Positions 17,470-27,756 are shown, counted from the stretch's first letter. The stretch is 64,000 nt of DNA from Thiomonas bhubaneswarensis (GCF_001418255.1 NZ_LIPV01000003.1:285525-349524); one strand, 5' to 3'. Program-made: numbers and translations. Notes: a model not told the origin generated them from the sequence alone.

Positions 17470-18470
17470 ACGAGGCAGCCCGCGTGAACGCCCCAACCCC
17501 ACCCACCTACGCCGAACTCAGCCCCGATGCCGTGCTCGACGCCATCGACAGCCTGGGCCTGCGCTGCGACGGCACGTTGCTGCAACTCAACAGTTATGAG
17601 AACCGGGTCTTTCAGGTCGGTCTGGAAGACGGCAGCCAGCGCATCGCCAAGTTCTATCGCCCGGGCCGCTGGAGCGACGCGGCCATTCTGGAAGAGCACG
17701 CCTTCACCCTGGAACTGGCCGAGCGCGAGATTCCCGTCGTGCCCCCCATCGTCCTCGGTGAGCGCAGCCTGCACCATGCGGGCGGTCACCGCTTTGCGTT
17801 GTTTGCGCGTCAGGGCGGGCGCACGCCCGAGATCGAGCAGGAGGAAACGCTGGAATGGCTGGGCCGGTTTCTCGGGCGCATTCATGCGGTAGGTGCAGGC
17901 ACGGCCTACCAGGTCCGTCCCACGCTGGACGTGCAGACCTTTGGCGTGGCCTCGCGCGACCTGCTGCGCGACGGCGACTGGCTGCCTGTGGAGCTGCGAG
18001 ATGCCTGGCTCGCCATCGCCGATCAGGCGCTCGACGCCGTGCGCCAGTCCTATGCGCGGGCAGGGGACGTGTCGCTGATCCGGTTGCATGGCGATTGCCA
18101 TCCGGGCAATCTGCTCTGGACCGACGACGGCCCGCATTTCGTCGACTTCGACGACAGCCGCACCGGACCCGCGATTCAGGATTTATGGATGCTGCTCTCC
18201 GGCGACGAGGCCGACATGCGGCGCCAGTTCGCGGCGCTGCTGCGCGGCTACGAGATGTTCCGTGAGTTCGATGATCGGGAGACCCACCTGATCGAGCCCC
18301 TGCGCACCCTGCGCCTGCTGCATCACAGCGCCTGGATCGCCAGCCGCTGGAGCGACCCCGCGTTCCCCGCAGCCTTTCCCTGGTTCGGCAGCGTGCGCTA
18401 CTGGCAGGACCGCATCCTCGAACTGCGCGAGCAGGTCGCGCTGATGCAGGAACCGCCACGGATCGGTTGA
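17466..18470 (+). CDS. srkA: stress response serine/threonine protein kinase (SrkA/YihE family)
   Basis: A 334-residue aminoglycoside-phosphotransferase-fold kinase. It has a Lys in IAKFYRPGRW, the catalytic HGDCHPGNLLW loop near residue 203 and the DFDDSRTGPAIQDLW metal-binding motif, all signature features of YihE/SrkA, which counters stress-induced death in E. coli. The GTG at 17466 overlaps the yaeQ stop (GTGA); a second GTG at 17484 is also in frame, and neither has a clear ribosome-binding site. Confidence 0.88.
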   Translation: MNEAARVNAPTPPTYAELSPDAVLDAIDSLGLRCDGTLLQLNSYENRVFQVGLEDGSQRIAKFYRPGRWSDAAILEEHAFTLELAEREIPVVPPIVLGERSLHHAGGHRFALFARQGGRTPEIEQEETLEWLGRFLGRIHAVGAGTAYQVRPTLDVQTFGVASRDLLRDGDWLPVELRDAWLAIADQALDAVRQSYARAGDVSLIRLHGDCHPGNLLWTDDGPHFVDFDDSRTGPAIQDLWMLLSGDEADMRRQFAALLRGYEMFREFDDRETHLIEPLRTLRLLHHSAWIASRWSDPAFPAAFPWFGSVRYWQDRILELREQVALMQEPPRIG

Positions 18471-18578
18471 GCCGCTGCGGTGAGGGTCGAGACAGCGCCG
18501 ATCCGCTCCTTGGGAGGATGACCTCCTGCGCGACTTGTCCCCGGCTGATAGAGTCTGCGGCCTACGGATTCTGACTTT

Positions 18579-19928
18579 ATGCCATTACCTCGCAGCGATT
18601 CGCTCGAACCGGGCCAGCTCTGGGCCCTGGTTGGCGTGCTGCTCGCGACGGTGCTGGTCGTGCTCGATGGCACCATTGTCAACGTCGCCCTGCCCACCAT
18701 TTCCAGCGAGTTGCGGGTCAGCGCCTCGCAGGCGATCTGGGTGGTCACGGCCTATCAGATGGCGCTGGTCATGGCGCTGTTCCCCTGCGCGGCCATCGGC
18801 GACAAGGTTGGGCACCGCATGCTTTACACGGGCGGCGTAGCGCTGTTCACCCTGGCCTCGGCGCTGTGCGTCGTGGCGCCGAGCTTCGGCTGGCTGGTGG
18901 GTGCGCGCTTCATCCAGGGACTGGGTGGCGCCTGCATCATGGCGCTCAATGCGGCCTTGCTGCGGGCCATCGTGCCTCAACGCATGCTGGGCCGGGCCAT
19001 CGGCTGGACGGCTCTGACCGTGGCCCTGTCGTCGGCAGCCGGGCCCACCCTCGGCGCGGTGATTCTGTCGCTGGCCGACTGGCGCTGGCTGTTTGCGGTG
19101 AACCTCCCCGTCGGCCTGGTCACCCTGCTGGCGCTGAGGCGCCTGCCCCACGGCACGCCGACGCAGCGTCCTCTCGATCTGCCCAGCATGGCCCTGAACG
19201 CGCTGGGCTTCGCCCTGCTCGTGCTCGGTGTTGATCGGCTCGCGGCCTCGCCCGCGCAGGGCGCCGTGCTGATGGCAGGCGCTGCCGCGGCGTTTGTCGC
19301 GCTGGTGATGCGCGAGTGGCGCGTCGAGGCGCCGCTCATCCCCCTCGATCTTCTGCGTCTTCCGTCTTTCCGTCTGTCGGTGCTCGCCTCGATCAGTTGC
19401 TTCGGCGCGCAGATCGCGGGCATCGTCGCTCTCGTCTTCGACTTCCAGAACCGCCTCGGGGAAAGCGCCCTGGTCACGGGTCTGGCGCTGACGCCGTGGC
19501 CCTTGACAGTTGCCGTGGCCGCGCCGCTGGCCGGTCGGCTTGCCGACCGCTTGTCCACCGCGGCGCTGTGTACCTTCGGCGCCGTCTGTCTCGCTGCGGG
19601 TCTGCTGCTGGCGGCCTGGATGACGCAGGAGCATCGCCTGTTGCCGCTGGTCGCCAGCACGGTGTTGTGCGGCCTGGGCTTCGGTTTCTTTCAGGTGCCG
19701 AACAACCGCAACATGTTGCTCTCCGCGCCCAAGGCACGCAGCGCAGCGGCTGGCGGCATGCAGGCCACCGCTCGGCTTTCCGGCCAGACGGCGGGCGCCG
19801 TGGCCAGTTCGCTGGTGTTCCACCTGGTCACTGCCGCCCACGCACCGCAAGTCGGCTTGGTAGTCGCCACCGCCATGGCCACCCTGGGCGCGCTGTTCAG
19901 CGCGGTGCGGGTGGTGCAGACCGCGTGA
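18579..19928 (+). CDS. MFS transporter, EmrB/QacA-type (DHA2)
   Basis: A 449-residue membrane protein with about 14 helices. VVLDGTIVNVALPTISSEL in TM1 and the CAAIGDKVGHRMLYTGG loop (motif A) place it with drug/proton antiporters of the EmrB/QacA type. It is only distantly similar to the pump at 15428, so this is not a recent duplication. No regulator sits next to it, so the exported compound is unknown. Confidence 0.85.
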   Translation: MPLPRSDSLEPGQLWALVGVLLATVLVVLDGTIVNVALPTISSELRVSASQAIWVVTAYQMALVMALFPCAAIGDKVGHRMLYTGGVALFTLASALCVVAPSFGWLVGARFIQGLGGACIMALNAALLRAIVPQRMLGRAIGWTALTVALSSAAGPTLGAVILSLADWRWLFAVNLPVGLVTLLALRRLPHGTPTQRPLDLPSMALNALGFALLVLGVDRLAASPAQGAVLMAGAAAAFVALVMREWRVEAPLIPLDLLRLPSFRLSVLASISCFGAQIAGIVALVFDFQNRLGESALVTGLALTPWPLTVAVAAPLAGRLADRLSTAALCTFGAVCLAAGLLLAAWMTQEHRLLPLVASTVLCGLGFGFFQVPNNRNMLLSAPKARSAAAGGMQATARLSGQTAGAVASSLVFHLVTAAHAPQVGLVVATAMATLGALFSAVRVVQTA

Positions 19929-19970
19929 GGTCGCTGGGCTTGCGGGACTTGAGCTTCGGAACGGGCAGAT

Positions 19971-21146
19971 TCACACGAGCGTGTCGATCGGCGCGGGGCG
20001 GCCTAGAAGATAGCCCTGGGCTTCGTCGGCCTGCAGTGACTTGAGGATCGTCCGTTGCGCTTGCGTTTCCACGCCTTCGGCGATGACCACGCTGCCGGTC
20101 TGGTGGGCGAATCGAATGAGGGCGTCGGCAAGGGCGCGATAGCCCTGATGTGTATCGATCTGGCGGATCAGGCTGTTGTCCAGCTTGATGATGTCGGGAT
20201 GCAATTCGACGATGTGTCGAAAGCTCGCAAATCCGGCGCCGGCATCGTCGACGGCCAGGCGCAAACCACGTTTCCTCAGCGGCGAGAGCACCTCCACGAT
20301 GCCTGGGTAGTCGTGCACGAGCGTATGCTCGGTGAGTTCGAGGACGATGCGTTCCAGGGGATAGTCCCCAAGCGCCTGCTGCAGTGCGCCCGCCAGGACG
20401 GTTTCGGGCGATGCGTTGATGGACAGGTAGCTTGGCGCGGGCAGCCGCTCCAGTTGGCTGAGCGCCTTGGTCAGCACGGCCCGTTCGAGGGCTTGCTGCA
20501 GGCCGACCTCGGCCGCTTCGGCGAACCAGACGTCGGGCGTGCGGACCGGCTCGTCGAGAAATCGCGTCAAGGCCTCGTACCCGACGATGCGTCCGGAGTC
20601 GAGGTGGACAATGGGCTGGTAAACGATCGAAAAGCGCTGCGCCTGCAGCACCGCCGTGTGTCGCGAAAGCAGTTCGTCGCGGCGTTGTTCCTCGCGCGCC
20701 TGCTGATCGATGAACTTGGCAGTGATGTCGGCAAAACAACGCATTGTTTCGACGTCGCGCGCATCGAGCGTGGGATCGGCCGTACGGCTGAAGCAGCAGA
20801 ACTCGCCGTACACATCGCCATCACTGAGGCGGATCGGCACACTGAGATGTGCCCCCACGGGCAGGGCCAGCGTGGCAGCGATGTCTTGCGTGGCATCGAG
20901 CAGTCTCGCATCGTGCATCAGCTCCGGGAGCTGGCCGGTGGCGATGCGGTGGCAGTAAGACTCTTCGAGCGGATCGGAGTCGCCGACGTGCAAGGCAACC
21001 GGATTGTCCAGCGGCTCGACATAGCGGAAGATGCGCCGACCCTTCTTGAACTGTGAGACGAATGCGACCTCCATGCCCACGAGCGTGCGCATGGAATGCA
21101 AGGCGCTCAGTACCAGGTCGTCGGTGGAGAGGGGGCTGAGGGGCAT
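19971..21146 (-). CDS. GAF-EAL c-di-GMP phosphodiesterase
   Basis: A 391-residue soluble protein. Residues 1-150 form a GAF-like sensor (HLSVPIRLSDGDVYGEFCCFS); residues 165-391 form an EAL domain with YEALTRF, SINASPE, LELTEH, DDAGAGFASF, IKLD and AEGVET. The catalytic Glu, Asn, Asp and Lys positions are filled, so it is probably an active phosphodiesterase. A GGGAG site precedes the ATG. With the two GGDEF-EAL proteins, three c-di-GMP enzymes lie within 12 kb. Confidence 0.88.
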   Translation of the reverse strand: MPLSPLSTDDLVLSALHSMRTLVGMEVAFVSQFKKGRRIFRYVEPLDNPVALHVGDSDPLEESYCHRIATGQLPELMHDARLLDATQDIAATLALPVGAHLSVPIRLSDGDVYGEFCCFSRTADPTLDARDVETMRCFADITAKFIDQQAREEQRRDELLSRHTAVLQAQRFSIVYQPIVHLDSGRIVGYEALTRFLDEPVRTPDVWFAEAAEVGLQQALERAVLTKALSQLERLPAPSYLSINASPETVLAGALQQALGDYPLERIVLELTEHTLVHDYPGIVEVLSPLRKRGLRLAVDDAGAGFASFRHIVELHPDIIKLDNSLIRQIDTHQGYRALADALIRFAHQTGSVVIAEGVETQAQRTILKSLQADEAQGYLLGRPAPIDTLV

Positions 21147-21326
21147 GCGACTCCCATCAAGATTCAGTCCAAGGTGTGCGAACGGCTAGAAAGTCATTTC
21201 ATCATAGTTTGAATGATGGTGTTCGGTGAATACATTGACCGACCATGCAAGCCGATGTTGGTTAGTTAGTGTACGTAACGAACCATCCCGCCCCGCCAGC
21301 GACCGCCTCGGAGGTTGTGAATGAAT

Positions 21327-21353
21327 CCGGCGCGCCCTGCATGGGCGTACCGG
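21327..21353 (-). terminator. possible terminator of glmS
   Basis: On the minus strand CCGG-TA-CGCCC pairs with GGGCG-CG-CCGG across a five-base loop with an internal mismatch; only a short AT-rich tail follows. It lies 17 bases past the glmS stop. Confidence 0.35.
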
Positions 21354-21369
21354 CTTTGTTCACAGCTCC

Positions 21370-23205
21370 TCACTCCACCGTCACGCTCTTGGCCAGGTTT
21401 CGCGGCTTGTCGACGTCGGTGCCGCGGGCGGTGGCGGTGTGGTAGGCGAGAAGTTGCAGCGGCACGACGTGCAGAATGGGCGAGAGGTCGCCGTAGTGCT
21501 CGGGCAGGCGGATGAGGTGCACGCCGTCGCTGGCTTCGATCTGGCCGTCGGCGTCGGCGAACACATAGAGTTCGCCGCCGCGGGCACGCACTTCCTGCAG
21601 ATTGCTCTTGAGCTTGTCGAGCAGGGCGTCGCGCGGGGCCACGGCGACCACCGGCATGGCTTCGGTGACGAGAGCGAGCGGGCCGTGCTTGAGTTCGCCT
21701 GCGGGGTAGGCTTCGGCGTGGATGTAGGTGATTTCCTTGAGCTTGAGCGCGCCTTCCAGGGCGATGGGGTAGTGCATGCCGCGGCCGAGGAACAGGGCGT
21801 TTTCGCGGCGCGCGAACTGTTCGGCCCAGGCGATGATCTGCGGCTCAAGCGCCAGCACGCTCTGCACCGCAGCGGGCAGGTGGCGCAGGTCGGCCAGCAT
21901 GCTGGCCTCCTGCGCCTCGCTCAAGCGACCCTTGGCGCGGGCCAGGGCGCCAGCCAGCAGGTAGAGCGCGACGAGCTGGGTGGTGAAGGCTTTGGTCGAG
22001 GCCACGCCGATCTCGGCCCCGGCGCGGGTGAAGAACTGCATCGCGGTTTCGCGCACCATGGCGCTGGTGGCGACATTCACCACGGCCAGGGTGTGGGTGT
22101 GGCCAAGCTGTTTGGCGTGTTTGAGCGCGGCCAGGGTGTCGGCGGTTTCGCCCGACTGCGAGATGACCACGACCAGCGCGCTCGGGTCGGGCACCGAGTC
22201 GCGGTAGCGGTATTCGCTGGCGACCTCCACCTCGACGGGCACGCGGGCGATGGATTCGATCCAGTACTTGGCGGTGAGACCGGCGTAGAAGCTGGTGCCG
22301 CAGGCCAGGATGCGCACGCCGCTGATGGCGGGAAACACTTGCGCGGCCTGGGCGCCGAACAGCGCGGGGGTGATGGACTGGATGCCGTCGAGCGTGTCGG
22401 CAATGGCGCGTGGCTGCTCGAAGATTTCCTTCTGCATGAAGTGGCGGTAGGGGCCGAGCTCCACGGCGGCAGTAAAGGCGGTGATGGTGCGCACCTCACG
22501 CTCGACCGGCTTATGGTCGCGATTGACGATCCAGACCTTGCCGAGCTGCAGATCGGCCACGTCGCCATCTTCGAGGTAGATGAACTGGTCGGTGGTGCCG
22601 GCCAGCGCCAGGGCGTCGGAGGCGAGGAAGTTCTCGCCCTGGCCCAGGCCTACCACCAGCGGCGAGCCGTCGCGGGCGCCGACGATGCGGTGCGGCTCCT
22701 CGCGGCTGAACACGGCGATGGCGTAGGCGCCGTGCAGCTGCCGGGTGGCGGCCTGCACGGCCTCGAACAGGTCGCCGCAATAGAGGTGGTCGATCAAGTG
22801 GGCGATGACTTCGGTGTCGGTCTGGCTCTCGAACTGATAGCCGTCTGACTGCAGCATGGCGCGCAGTGCCTCGTAGTTTTCGATGATGCCGTTGTGCACC
22901 ACGGCGATGTGCGCCGACTCGGTGGTCTTGCTCGGCCCGGCCGAGAAATGCGGGTGCGCGTTGCTGGTGGTGGGCGCGCCGTGCGTGGCCCAGCGGGTGT
23001 GGGCGATGCCGGTGAAGGCCTGCAGGTCGCGCGTCTGCATGTCGAGTTCAGCCACGCGGGCCACGCTGCGGGCACGCTCCAGGCCACCGTTGGCATAGAC
23101 GGCCACGCCGCAGGAATCATAGCCGCGGTACTCGAGCCTGCGCAGGCCTTCGATGAGAACGGGAACGATGTTGCGTTGCGCCACGGCGCCGACGATTCCA
23201 CACAT
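21370..23205 (-). CDS. glmS: glutamine--fructose-6-phosphate aminotransferase (isomerizing)
   Basis: A 611-residue enzyme starting [10 protein letters not shown], whose Cys2 is the N-terminal nucleophile after Met removal; the upstream open extension must therefore be excluded. The glutaminase domain shows [11 protein letters not shown] and TRWATHG, and two SIS domains follow ([21 protein letters not shown]), ending in NLAKSVTVE. It makes glucosamine-6-phosphate, the first step to UDP-GlcNAc for peptidoglycan and LPS. glmU, the last step, lies 644 bases away on the same strand, separated by a divergent Lrp-type regulator. Confidence 0.97.
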   Translation of the reverse strand: MCGIVGAVAQRNIVPVLIEGLRRLEYRGYDSCGVAVYANGGLERARSVARVAELDMQTRDLQAFTGIAHTRWATHGAPTTSNAHPHFSAGPSKTTESAHIAVVHNGIIENYEALRAMLQSDGYQFESQTDTEVIAHLIDHLYCGDLFEAVQAATRQLHGAYAIAVFSREEPHRIVGARDGSPLVVGLGQGENFLASDALALAGTTDQFIYLEDGDVADLQLGKVWIVNRDHKPVEREVRTITAFTAAVELGPYRHFMQKEIFEQPRAIADTLDGIQSITPALFGAQAAQVFPAISGVRILACGTSFYAGLTAKYWIESIARVPVEVEVASEYRYRDSVPDPSALVVVISQSGETADTLAALKHAKQLGHTHTLAVVNVATSAMVRETAMQFFTRAGAEIGVASTKAFTTQLVALYLLAGALARAKGRLSEAQEASMLADLRHLPAAVQSVLALEPQIIAWAEQFARRENALFLGRGMHYPIALEGALKLKEITYIHAEAYPAGELKHGPLALVTEAMPVVAVAPRDALLDKLKSNLQEVRARGGELYVFADADGQIEASDGVHLIRLPEHYGDLSPILHVVPLQLLAYHTATARGTDVDKPRNLAKSVTVE

Positions 23206-23312
23206 GTGCTGCACTCCACGGGTTGAAAGTGCCGCGATCATAAGGAAGGGGGCATGAAATGAGGCGGCAAAAAGTCACACTGTTTGACCAAAAATTCCAT
23301 CGATCGGTCGTC

Positions 23313-23329
23313 ATGCAATAAAATTGCAT
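23313..23329. promoter_or_regulatory. 17-bp palindrome, candidate Lrp-family operator
   Basis: ATGCAAT-AAA-ATTGCAT is a perfect inverted repeat in the AT-rich space between divergent glmS and the Lrp-type gene, 25 bases before the latter's ATG. AT-centred palindromes of this size are common Lrp/AsnC operators, so autoregulation and possibly control of glmS is plausible. Confidence 0.5.
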
Positions 23330-23353
23330 TTTCAATCAATGAATGAAATATTT

Positions 23354-23827
23354 ATGGACAACATCGTCCTTGACGACGCCGACCGCCGTCTGCTCGATCT
23401 GCTGCAGCAAGACTGTTCGCTGAGCAATCAGGAACTCGCGCAGCGCACGCATCTGACCCCGCCCACCTGCCTGCGGCGGGTGCGGCGGCTTGTGGAGGCA
23501 GGGGTGATCGAGCGGCGCATCGCGGTGCTCAACGCCGACCGCATCGGCGCCGGTCTGACGGCCATCGTCGAAATCACCCTGTCGGAGCAGGCGGCGGAGC
23601 GGCTGTCGGCTTTCGAGGCGCTGGTGGCTGACGTACCCGAGGTGCAACAGTGCTGGCGCGTGTCGCCCGGGCCGGATTTCGTGCTGGTGCTGTTGGTGGC
23701 CGACATGCCCGCCTACCATGCCCTCGTACACCGCCTGTTCACCGCGGCCAACCAGGTGCGCAATGTACGGGCTTTTTTTTCGGTGTACCGCAGCAAGTTC
23801 GCGCCGCGGGTGCCGCTGGCGGGGTGA
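23354..23827 (+). CDS. Lrp/AsnC family transcriptional regulator
   Basis: A 157-residue protein with an N-terminal winged helix-turn-helix (DDADRRLLDLLQQDCSLSNQELAQRT, HLTPPTCLRRVRRLVEAGVI in sequence) and a C-terminal RAM ligand-binding domain ending near FSVYRSKF. In-frame ATGs at 23324 and 23339 would add only ten or five residues and overlap the upstream palindrome; the ATG at 23354 gives the family N-terminus. It lies between glmS (divergent) and glmU (convergent), so it may respond to an amino acid linked to glutamine use; this is speculation. Confidence 0.88.
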   Translation: MDNIVLDDADRRLLDLLQQDCSLSNQELAQRTHLTPPTCLRRVRRLVEAGVIERRIAVLNADRIGAGLTAIVEITLSEQAAERLSAFEALVADVPEVQQCWRVSPGPDFVLVLLVADMPAYHALVHRLFTAANQVRNVRAFFSVYRSKFAPRVPLAG

Positions 23828-23848
23828 ACCTGCCGCGAAGCTGCGGCC

Positions 23849-25240
23849 TTATTTTTTCTTCACCGGCCGCGTCCAGCCCTCGAGGGTGACGGCGCGGGCG
23901 CGCGCCACGGTGAGCGCACCGGCCGGTACGGCCTTGGTGACGGTGGAGCCCGCCCCCACGGTGGCACCCGCGCCCACGGTGATGGGCGCGACCAGCACCG
24001 AGTTGGAGCCGGTGTGCGCGTCGTCTTCGATGACGGTGCGGTGCTTGTTGGCGCCGTCGTAATTGGCCACGATGGTGCCCGCGCCGATGTTGACCCGCGC
24101 GCCCACGCTGGCGTCGCCCACGTAACTGAGGTGATTGGCCTTGGAATCGTTGCCCATCGTGCCGTTCTTCACTTCGACGAAGTTGCCGATGTGCACGCCG
24201 TCGGCCAGCGCGGTGGTGGGGCGTAGCCGCGCGAACGGCCCGATCAGGGCACCGGCGCCGATGCTGGCGCCGTCGAGATGGCAGAAGGGATGGATCACCG
24301 TACCCGCGCCCACGCGCACATTGCGCAGCACGGCGTAGGGGCCGACGCGGGCGCCGTCGGCCAGATGCACCTCGCCCTCGAACACGCAGCCCACGTCGAT
24401 GAACACGTCGCGGCCGCAGTGCAGGGCGCCGCGCACGTCCAGCCGCGCCGGGTCGGCCAGGGTGACCCCGGCATCGAGCAGGCGGCGTGCCGCGCGGCCC
24501 TGCACCACGCGCTCCAGATGGGCGAGCTGGCTGCGGTCGTTCACGCCGAGCACGTCGTCGGCGTCGGCCACGGTGGCGGCGCGAACCGGCACGCCGTCGG
24601 CCACGGCCAGGGCGACGATGTCGGTGAGGTAATACTCGCCTTGCGCGTTGTCGTTGCGCAACTCGCCCAGCCAGCGGCGCAGATGCGCGATCGGGGCGCA
24701 CAGAATGCCGGTGTTGCATTCGCGCACCGCGCGTTGCTCGGGCGTCGCGTCCTTGTGCTCGACGATGCCCAGCACCGCGCCGTCGGTGTCGCGCAGAATG
24801 CGGCCGTAGCCGGTCGGATCTTCCAGCTCCACCGTGAGCAGCGCGAGTGCCCCGCCTTGCGCCTGCGCCACCAGCGGCAGCAGGCTCGCGGCCGGGGCCA
24901 GCGGCACGTCGCCATAGAGCACCAGGCAGACGCCTTCATCCGGCAACTGCGGCAGCGCCTGCTGCACGGCGTGGCCGGTGCCGAGCTGCGGCTCCTGCAG
25001 CGCGAAACGCAGCTGAGGCTGATCCGCAAACGCATCCTGCACCCGCTGCGCGCCGAAGCCGGTCACCACCACCGCGCGCTCGGCGGCGAGCTGGTGCACG
25101 GTATCGAGCACATGGCCCAGCAGCGGCTTGCCGGCCAGCGGCTGCAAGACCTTGGGCAGATCGGATCGCATGCGCGTGCCCTTGCCGGCGGCAAGCACCA
25201 CGACATGAAGAGCGGAGGATGAGGTTGGGGCGGTCGTCAT
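23849..25240 (-). CDS. glmU: bifunctional UDP-GlcNAc pyrophosphorylase / glucosamine-1-P acetyltransferase
   Basis: A 463-residue two-domain enzyme. The N-terminal pyrophosphorylase has [19 protein letters not shown] and LYGDVPL; the C-terminal half is a left-handed beta-helix with many hexapeptide repeats ([32 protein letters not shown]), which forms the acetyltransferase. It makes UDP-GlcNAc. The ATG at 25240 is chosen; an in-frame ATG at 25249 would add three residues. Confidence 0.96.
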   Translation of the reverse strand: MTTAPTSSSALHVVVLAAGKGTRMRSDLPKVLQPLAGKPLLGHVLDTVHQLAAERAVVVTGFGAQRVQDAFADQPQLRFALQEPQLGTGHAVQQALPQLPDEGVCLVLYGDVPLAPAASLLPLVAQAQGGALALLTVELEDPTGYGRILRDTDGAVLGIVEHKDATPEQRAVRECNTGILCAPIAHLRRWLGELRNDNAQGEYYLTDIVALAVADGVPVRAATVADADDVLGVNDRSQLAHLERVVQGRAARRLLDAGVTLADPARLDVRGALHCGRDVFIDVGCVFEGEVHLADGARVGPYAVLRNVRVGAGTVIHPFCHLDGASIGAGALIGPFARLRPTTALADGVHIGNFVEVKNGTMGNDSKANHLSYVGDASVGARVNIGAGTIVANYDGANKHRTVIEDDAHTGSNSVLVAPITVGAGATVGAGSTVTKAVPAGALTVARARAVTLEGWTRPVKKK

Positions 25241-25291
25241 GCGGGGCATTCTAAGGAGTGACCATGACGCCCCATCCCGCGATTCGGCCGC

Positions 25292-25316
25292 AAAAAACCC
25301 CGCATCGGCGGGGTTT
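25292..25316 (-). terminator. rho-independent terminator after the membrane cytochrome gene
   Basis: Read on the minus strand, CCCCGC-CGAT-GCGGGG is followed by a run of six T. It lies 23 bases beyond the stop of the cytochrome gene at 25339 and before glmU, so glmU has its own promoter or is attenuated here. Confidence 0.8.
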
Positions 25317-25338
25317 GGTAGCGGACGACGGGCGTCGA

Positions 25339-26130
25339 TCAGGCGGTTGCGGTACGCACGCTCGTCTTGGGCAATTCGGTGACGATGCGCTGCATCAGGA
25401 ACTTGGGCAGACCGATCCACATGTCGAGCAGGGCCACGCCCATCTCCAGCATGGCGATCGGGCAGGAGAGCGCGCCGCCGATGAGCACGAACCAGGCGAA
25501 GTCGGGGTTTTGCTTGGTGAGGAACCAGCCGGAGAAGTCGAGCAGCATGGCGATGAAAGGTGTGATGACCGAGATGGCCTTGATCTGGCTGTGCACCCGC
25601 GTTTGCAGGAACAGCCAGCCGGCAACCCAGAAGATCAGCCCGAGCATGGTCAGGTGCACCATGCCGGTCATCAGCATCGCGTTGTACGACATGCCGGTGT
25701 CGACCTTGGCGACGGCCTTCACGTCCTCATAGCTTGCCAGCGGCGGGTTGTGCAGCTGTTTGCTCATGGCCACGCTGTGGCACATCATGCAGTGCTGGTC
25801 GATGATGGGCTTGATCTGGCTTTCGTATTCGGCCTTGGTCTGGCCACCGACCACCCAATGGTCGATGGTTTGCTGCAGTTGCGGCCATTGCTCCTTGGGA
25901 ATGCCCGCATTGGTGAACATGGTGGGCAGCACCGTCTGCAGCTTGCTGCTGTCGCGGTTGCCGTAGTAGGAAATCTGGATGTCTTTGAGGGTCACGCCGG
26001 TCTTGCCGTCGAGCCCTGCGTGGGTGACGTAGAGATAGGCTTCGGCGCAGAGCAGACCGATGCAGACCAGGAAGATGAAGCCGGTATGCAGCAGTTTCTC
26101 CGGCACGGTGAGCAGATGAAGGGAACGCAT
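25339..26130 (-). CDS. membrane-anchored mono-heme cytochrome c
   Basis: A 263-residue protein with an N-terminal membrane helix (about 13-34), a periplasmic domain holding one heme motif CMMCH at about 114-118, and three further membrane helices (about 152-238). The order TM, heme c domain, TM bundle is unusual for soluble cytochromes and suggests an electron-transfer subunit embedded in the membrane. I do not recognise a named family. It stands alone with its own terminator and an FNR-like box 53 bases upstream. Confidence 0.7.
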   Translation of the reverse strand: MRSLHLLTVPEKLLHTGFIFLVCIGLLCAEAYLYVTHAGLDGKTGVTLKDIQISYYGNRDSSKLQTVLPTMFTNAGIPKEQWPQLQQTIDHWVVGGQTKAEYESQIKPIIDQHCMMCHSVAMSKQLHNPPLASYEDVKAVAKVDTGMSYNAMLMTGMVHLTMLGLIFWVAGWLFLQTRVHSQIKAISVITPFIAMLLDFSGWFLTKQNPDFAWFVLIGGALSCPIAMLEMGVALLDMWIGLPKFLMQRIVTELPKTSVRTATA

Positions 26131-26182
26131 GGTGGTTTAGGCTTTCTCGCAAGATGTCAGCGGTTGTGAACGCGCCTGTGTT

Positions 26183-26196
26183 TTAACTTTTGTCAA
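26183..26196. promoter_or_regulatory. candidate FNR/CRP-family box
   Basis: On the minus strand TTGAC-AAAA-GTTAA, one mismatch from the symmetric TTGAC-N4-GTCAA. It lies 53-66 bases upstream of the membrane cytochrome c start, a suitable position for activation. Confidence 0.35.
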
Positions 26197-26403
26197 AAAT
26201 GCCGGGTTATCCTAGTGCGTAAAAACCCTTAAGTGCAATGCCCGGGTTGCAAGCGTGGACACGGGCAACGTTTTGTTTCTATTGAGATTTACTCCGTGCA
26301 GTATGGTGAAGGTGCCAGCGCCGTTACGCTGTGACCTTCCCCTCTGTTTTGCTGATGTTCGGCCTTCCACGACGGCCGTGGACGCCCGTTATCCTTCAAC
26401 TCC

Positions 26404-27756
26404 ATGCATTCCCGCTACCGCCCCGCCGCACTCTGGCGTCTGACCCGAAAAAACGTCCGCAAATCCTGGTTGAACTATGGCGTGCTGTGGCTCGGTGCGG
26501 TGCTGGTGGGTCTCGCGGCGGTGTTCTTCGCCAACTGGGCCAACGATGTGCTGGCCATCTTTCTGGGCTGGATCGACGGGCGGCCGTGGCTGGCCCTGAT
26601 CATCACCCCGGCCCTCACCGCCGGTGCGGTGTGGATGACTCGAAGGTGGTTCAACGGCAGCGAAGGCAGCGGCATTCCGCAGGTGATCGCTGCCCTGCAC
26701 GGCGAGCGGGATGAAACCCGGATTCGCCGCCTGTTCGGACTGCGCATCCTCATCGGCAAGCTCGGCCTGGGCCTCATGGGCATGCTCGGCGGGCTGACGC
26801 TCGGGCGCGAGGGGCCGACGGTGCATGTGGGCGCCTCGATCATGTACGAGATGCGGCGTTTCTACCCGCGTGTGACGCTGCGCATGGAGCGAGTGCTGCT
26901 GCTGGCGGGGTCGGCGGCGGGTCTGTCCGGGGCGTTCAATACGCCGCTGGCCGGCATTCTGTTCGCCATCGAGGAGCTCACACGCAGCTTCGAGGTGCGT
27001 ACCAACGGTGTGCTCATCACCAGCATCGTGTTTTCCGGTCTGGTCTCGCTGGCCCTGGCAGGCAACTATCTGTATTTCGGCCAGATCACCGCGCCCGACA
27101 TCTTCCCCATCGCCTTCGTCGTGCCGGTGGTGGTGGCCGCCGTGCTGTGCGGGCTGGCGGGGGCGGCGTTCAATCTGGCGCTGCTGCGGCAGGTTCGCTG
27201 GATTCCGGCCAAGCTGTTCGTATGGCGCGACCGCTCTCCGCTGCTCTGGGGCGCGGCGCTGGGCCTGCTTGTCGCCATCATCGGCATTGCCACGGGTGGG
27301 CAGACCTGGGGCAGCGGTTACGACCAGGCGCGGCACCTGCTGATGAATCACGGCGAACAGGTGAGCTGGTATTACCCGCTGGTGAAGTGGCTCTCCATGG
27401 TTCTGTCCTACATCACCGGATTGCCTGGCGGCCTGTTCTCGCCCTCGCTGTCGATCGGCGCGGGCTTCGGCCAGTGGGTCAGCCAGTGGTTCGGGCAGTA
27501 TCCGCAGTCGGCGCTGGTGGCCATCTGCATGGTGGGTTATCTGGCCGCGGTCACGCAGTCGCCGCTGACTTCGTTCGTCATCGTCATGGAAATGATCAAC
27601 GGCGGCGGCCTGGTCATTCCCCTCATGGCCACCGCGCTGATCAGCAGCCGGGTGGCGAACGTCTTCACACCCCCGCTTTACGAGGCGCTGGCGGAGCAGA
27701 AGTACTTTGCCCGGCCCGCGGAACCCGCCACCGGTGTGGGCGAAGCCGGTCGCTGA
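26404..27756 (+). CDS. clcA: ClC-family chloride/proton antiporter
   Basis: A 450-residue membrane protein with the ClC signatures GSEGSGIPQV (selectivity Ser), GREGPTVHVGAS (gating Glu) and LPGGLFSPSLSIGAG. The FAIEELTRSF stretch keeps the internal proton-pathway Glu, which points to a chloride/proton antiporter rather than a channel; a Tyr in PLYEALAEQ is at the place of the central anion-gate Tyr. No C-terminal CBS domains are present. The ATG at 26404 has no strong ribosome-binding site. Confidence 0.92.
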   Translation: MHSRYRPAALWRLTRKNVRKSWLNYGVLWLGAVLVGLAAVFFANWANDVLAIFLGWIDGRPWLALIITPALTAGAVWMTRRWFNGSEGSGIPQVIAALHGERDETRIRRLFGLRILIGKLGLGLMGMLGGLTLGREGPTVHVGASIMYEMRRFYPRVTLRMERVLLLAGSAAGLSGAFNTPLAGILFAIEELTRSFEVRTNGVLITSIVFSGLVSLALAGNYLYFGQITAPDIFPIAFVVPVVVAAVLCGLAGAAFNLALLRQVRWIPAKLFVWRDRSPLLWGAALGLLVAIIGIATGGQTWGSGYDQARHLLMNHGEQVSWYYPLVKWLSMVLSYITGLPGGLFSPSLSIGAGFGQWVSQWFGQYPQSALVAICMVGYLAAVTQSPLTSFVIVMEMINGGGLVIPLMATALISSRVANVFTPPLYEALAEQKYFARPAEPATGVGEAGR

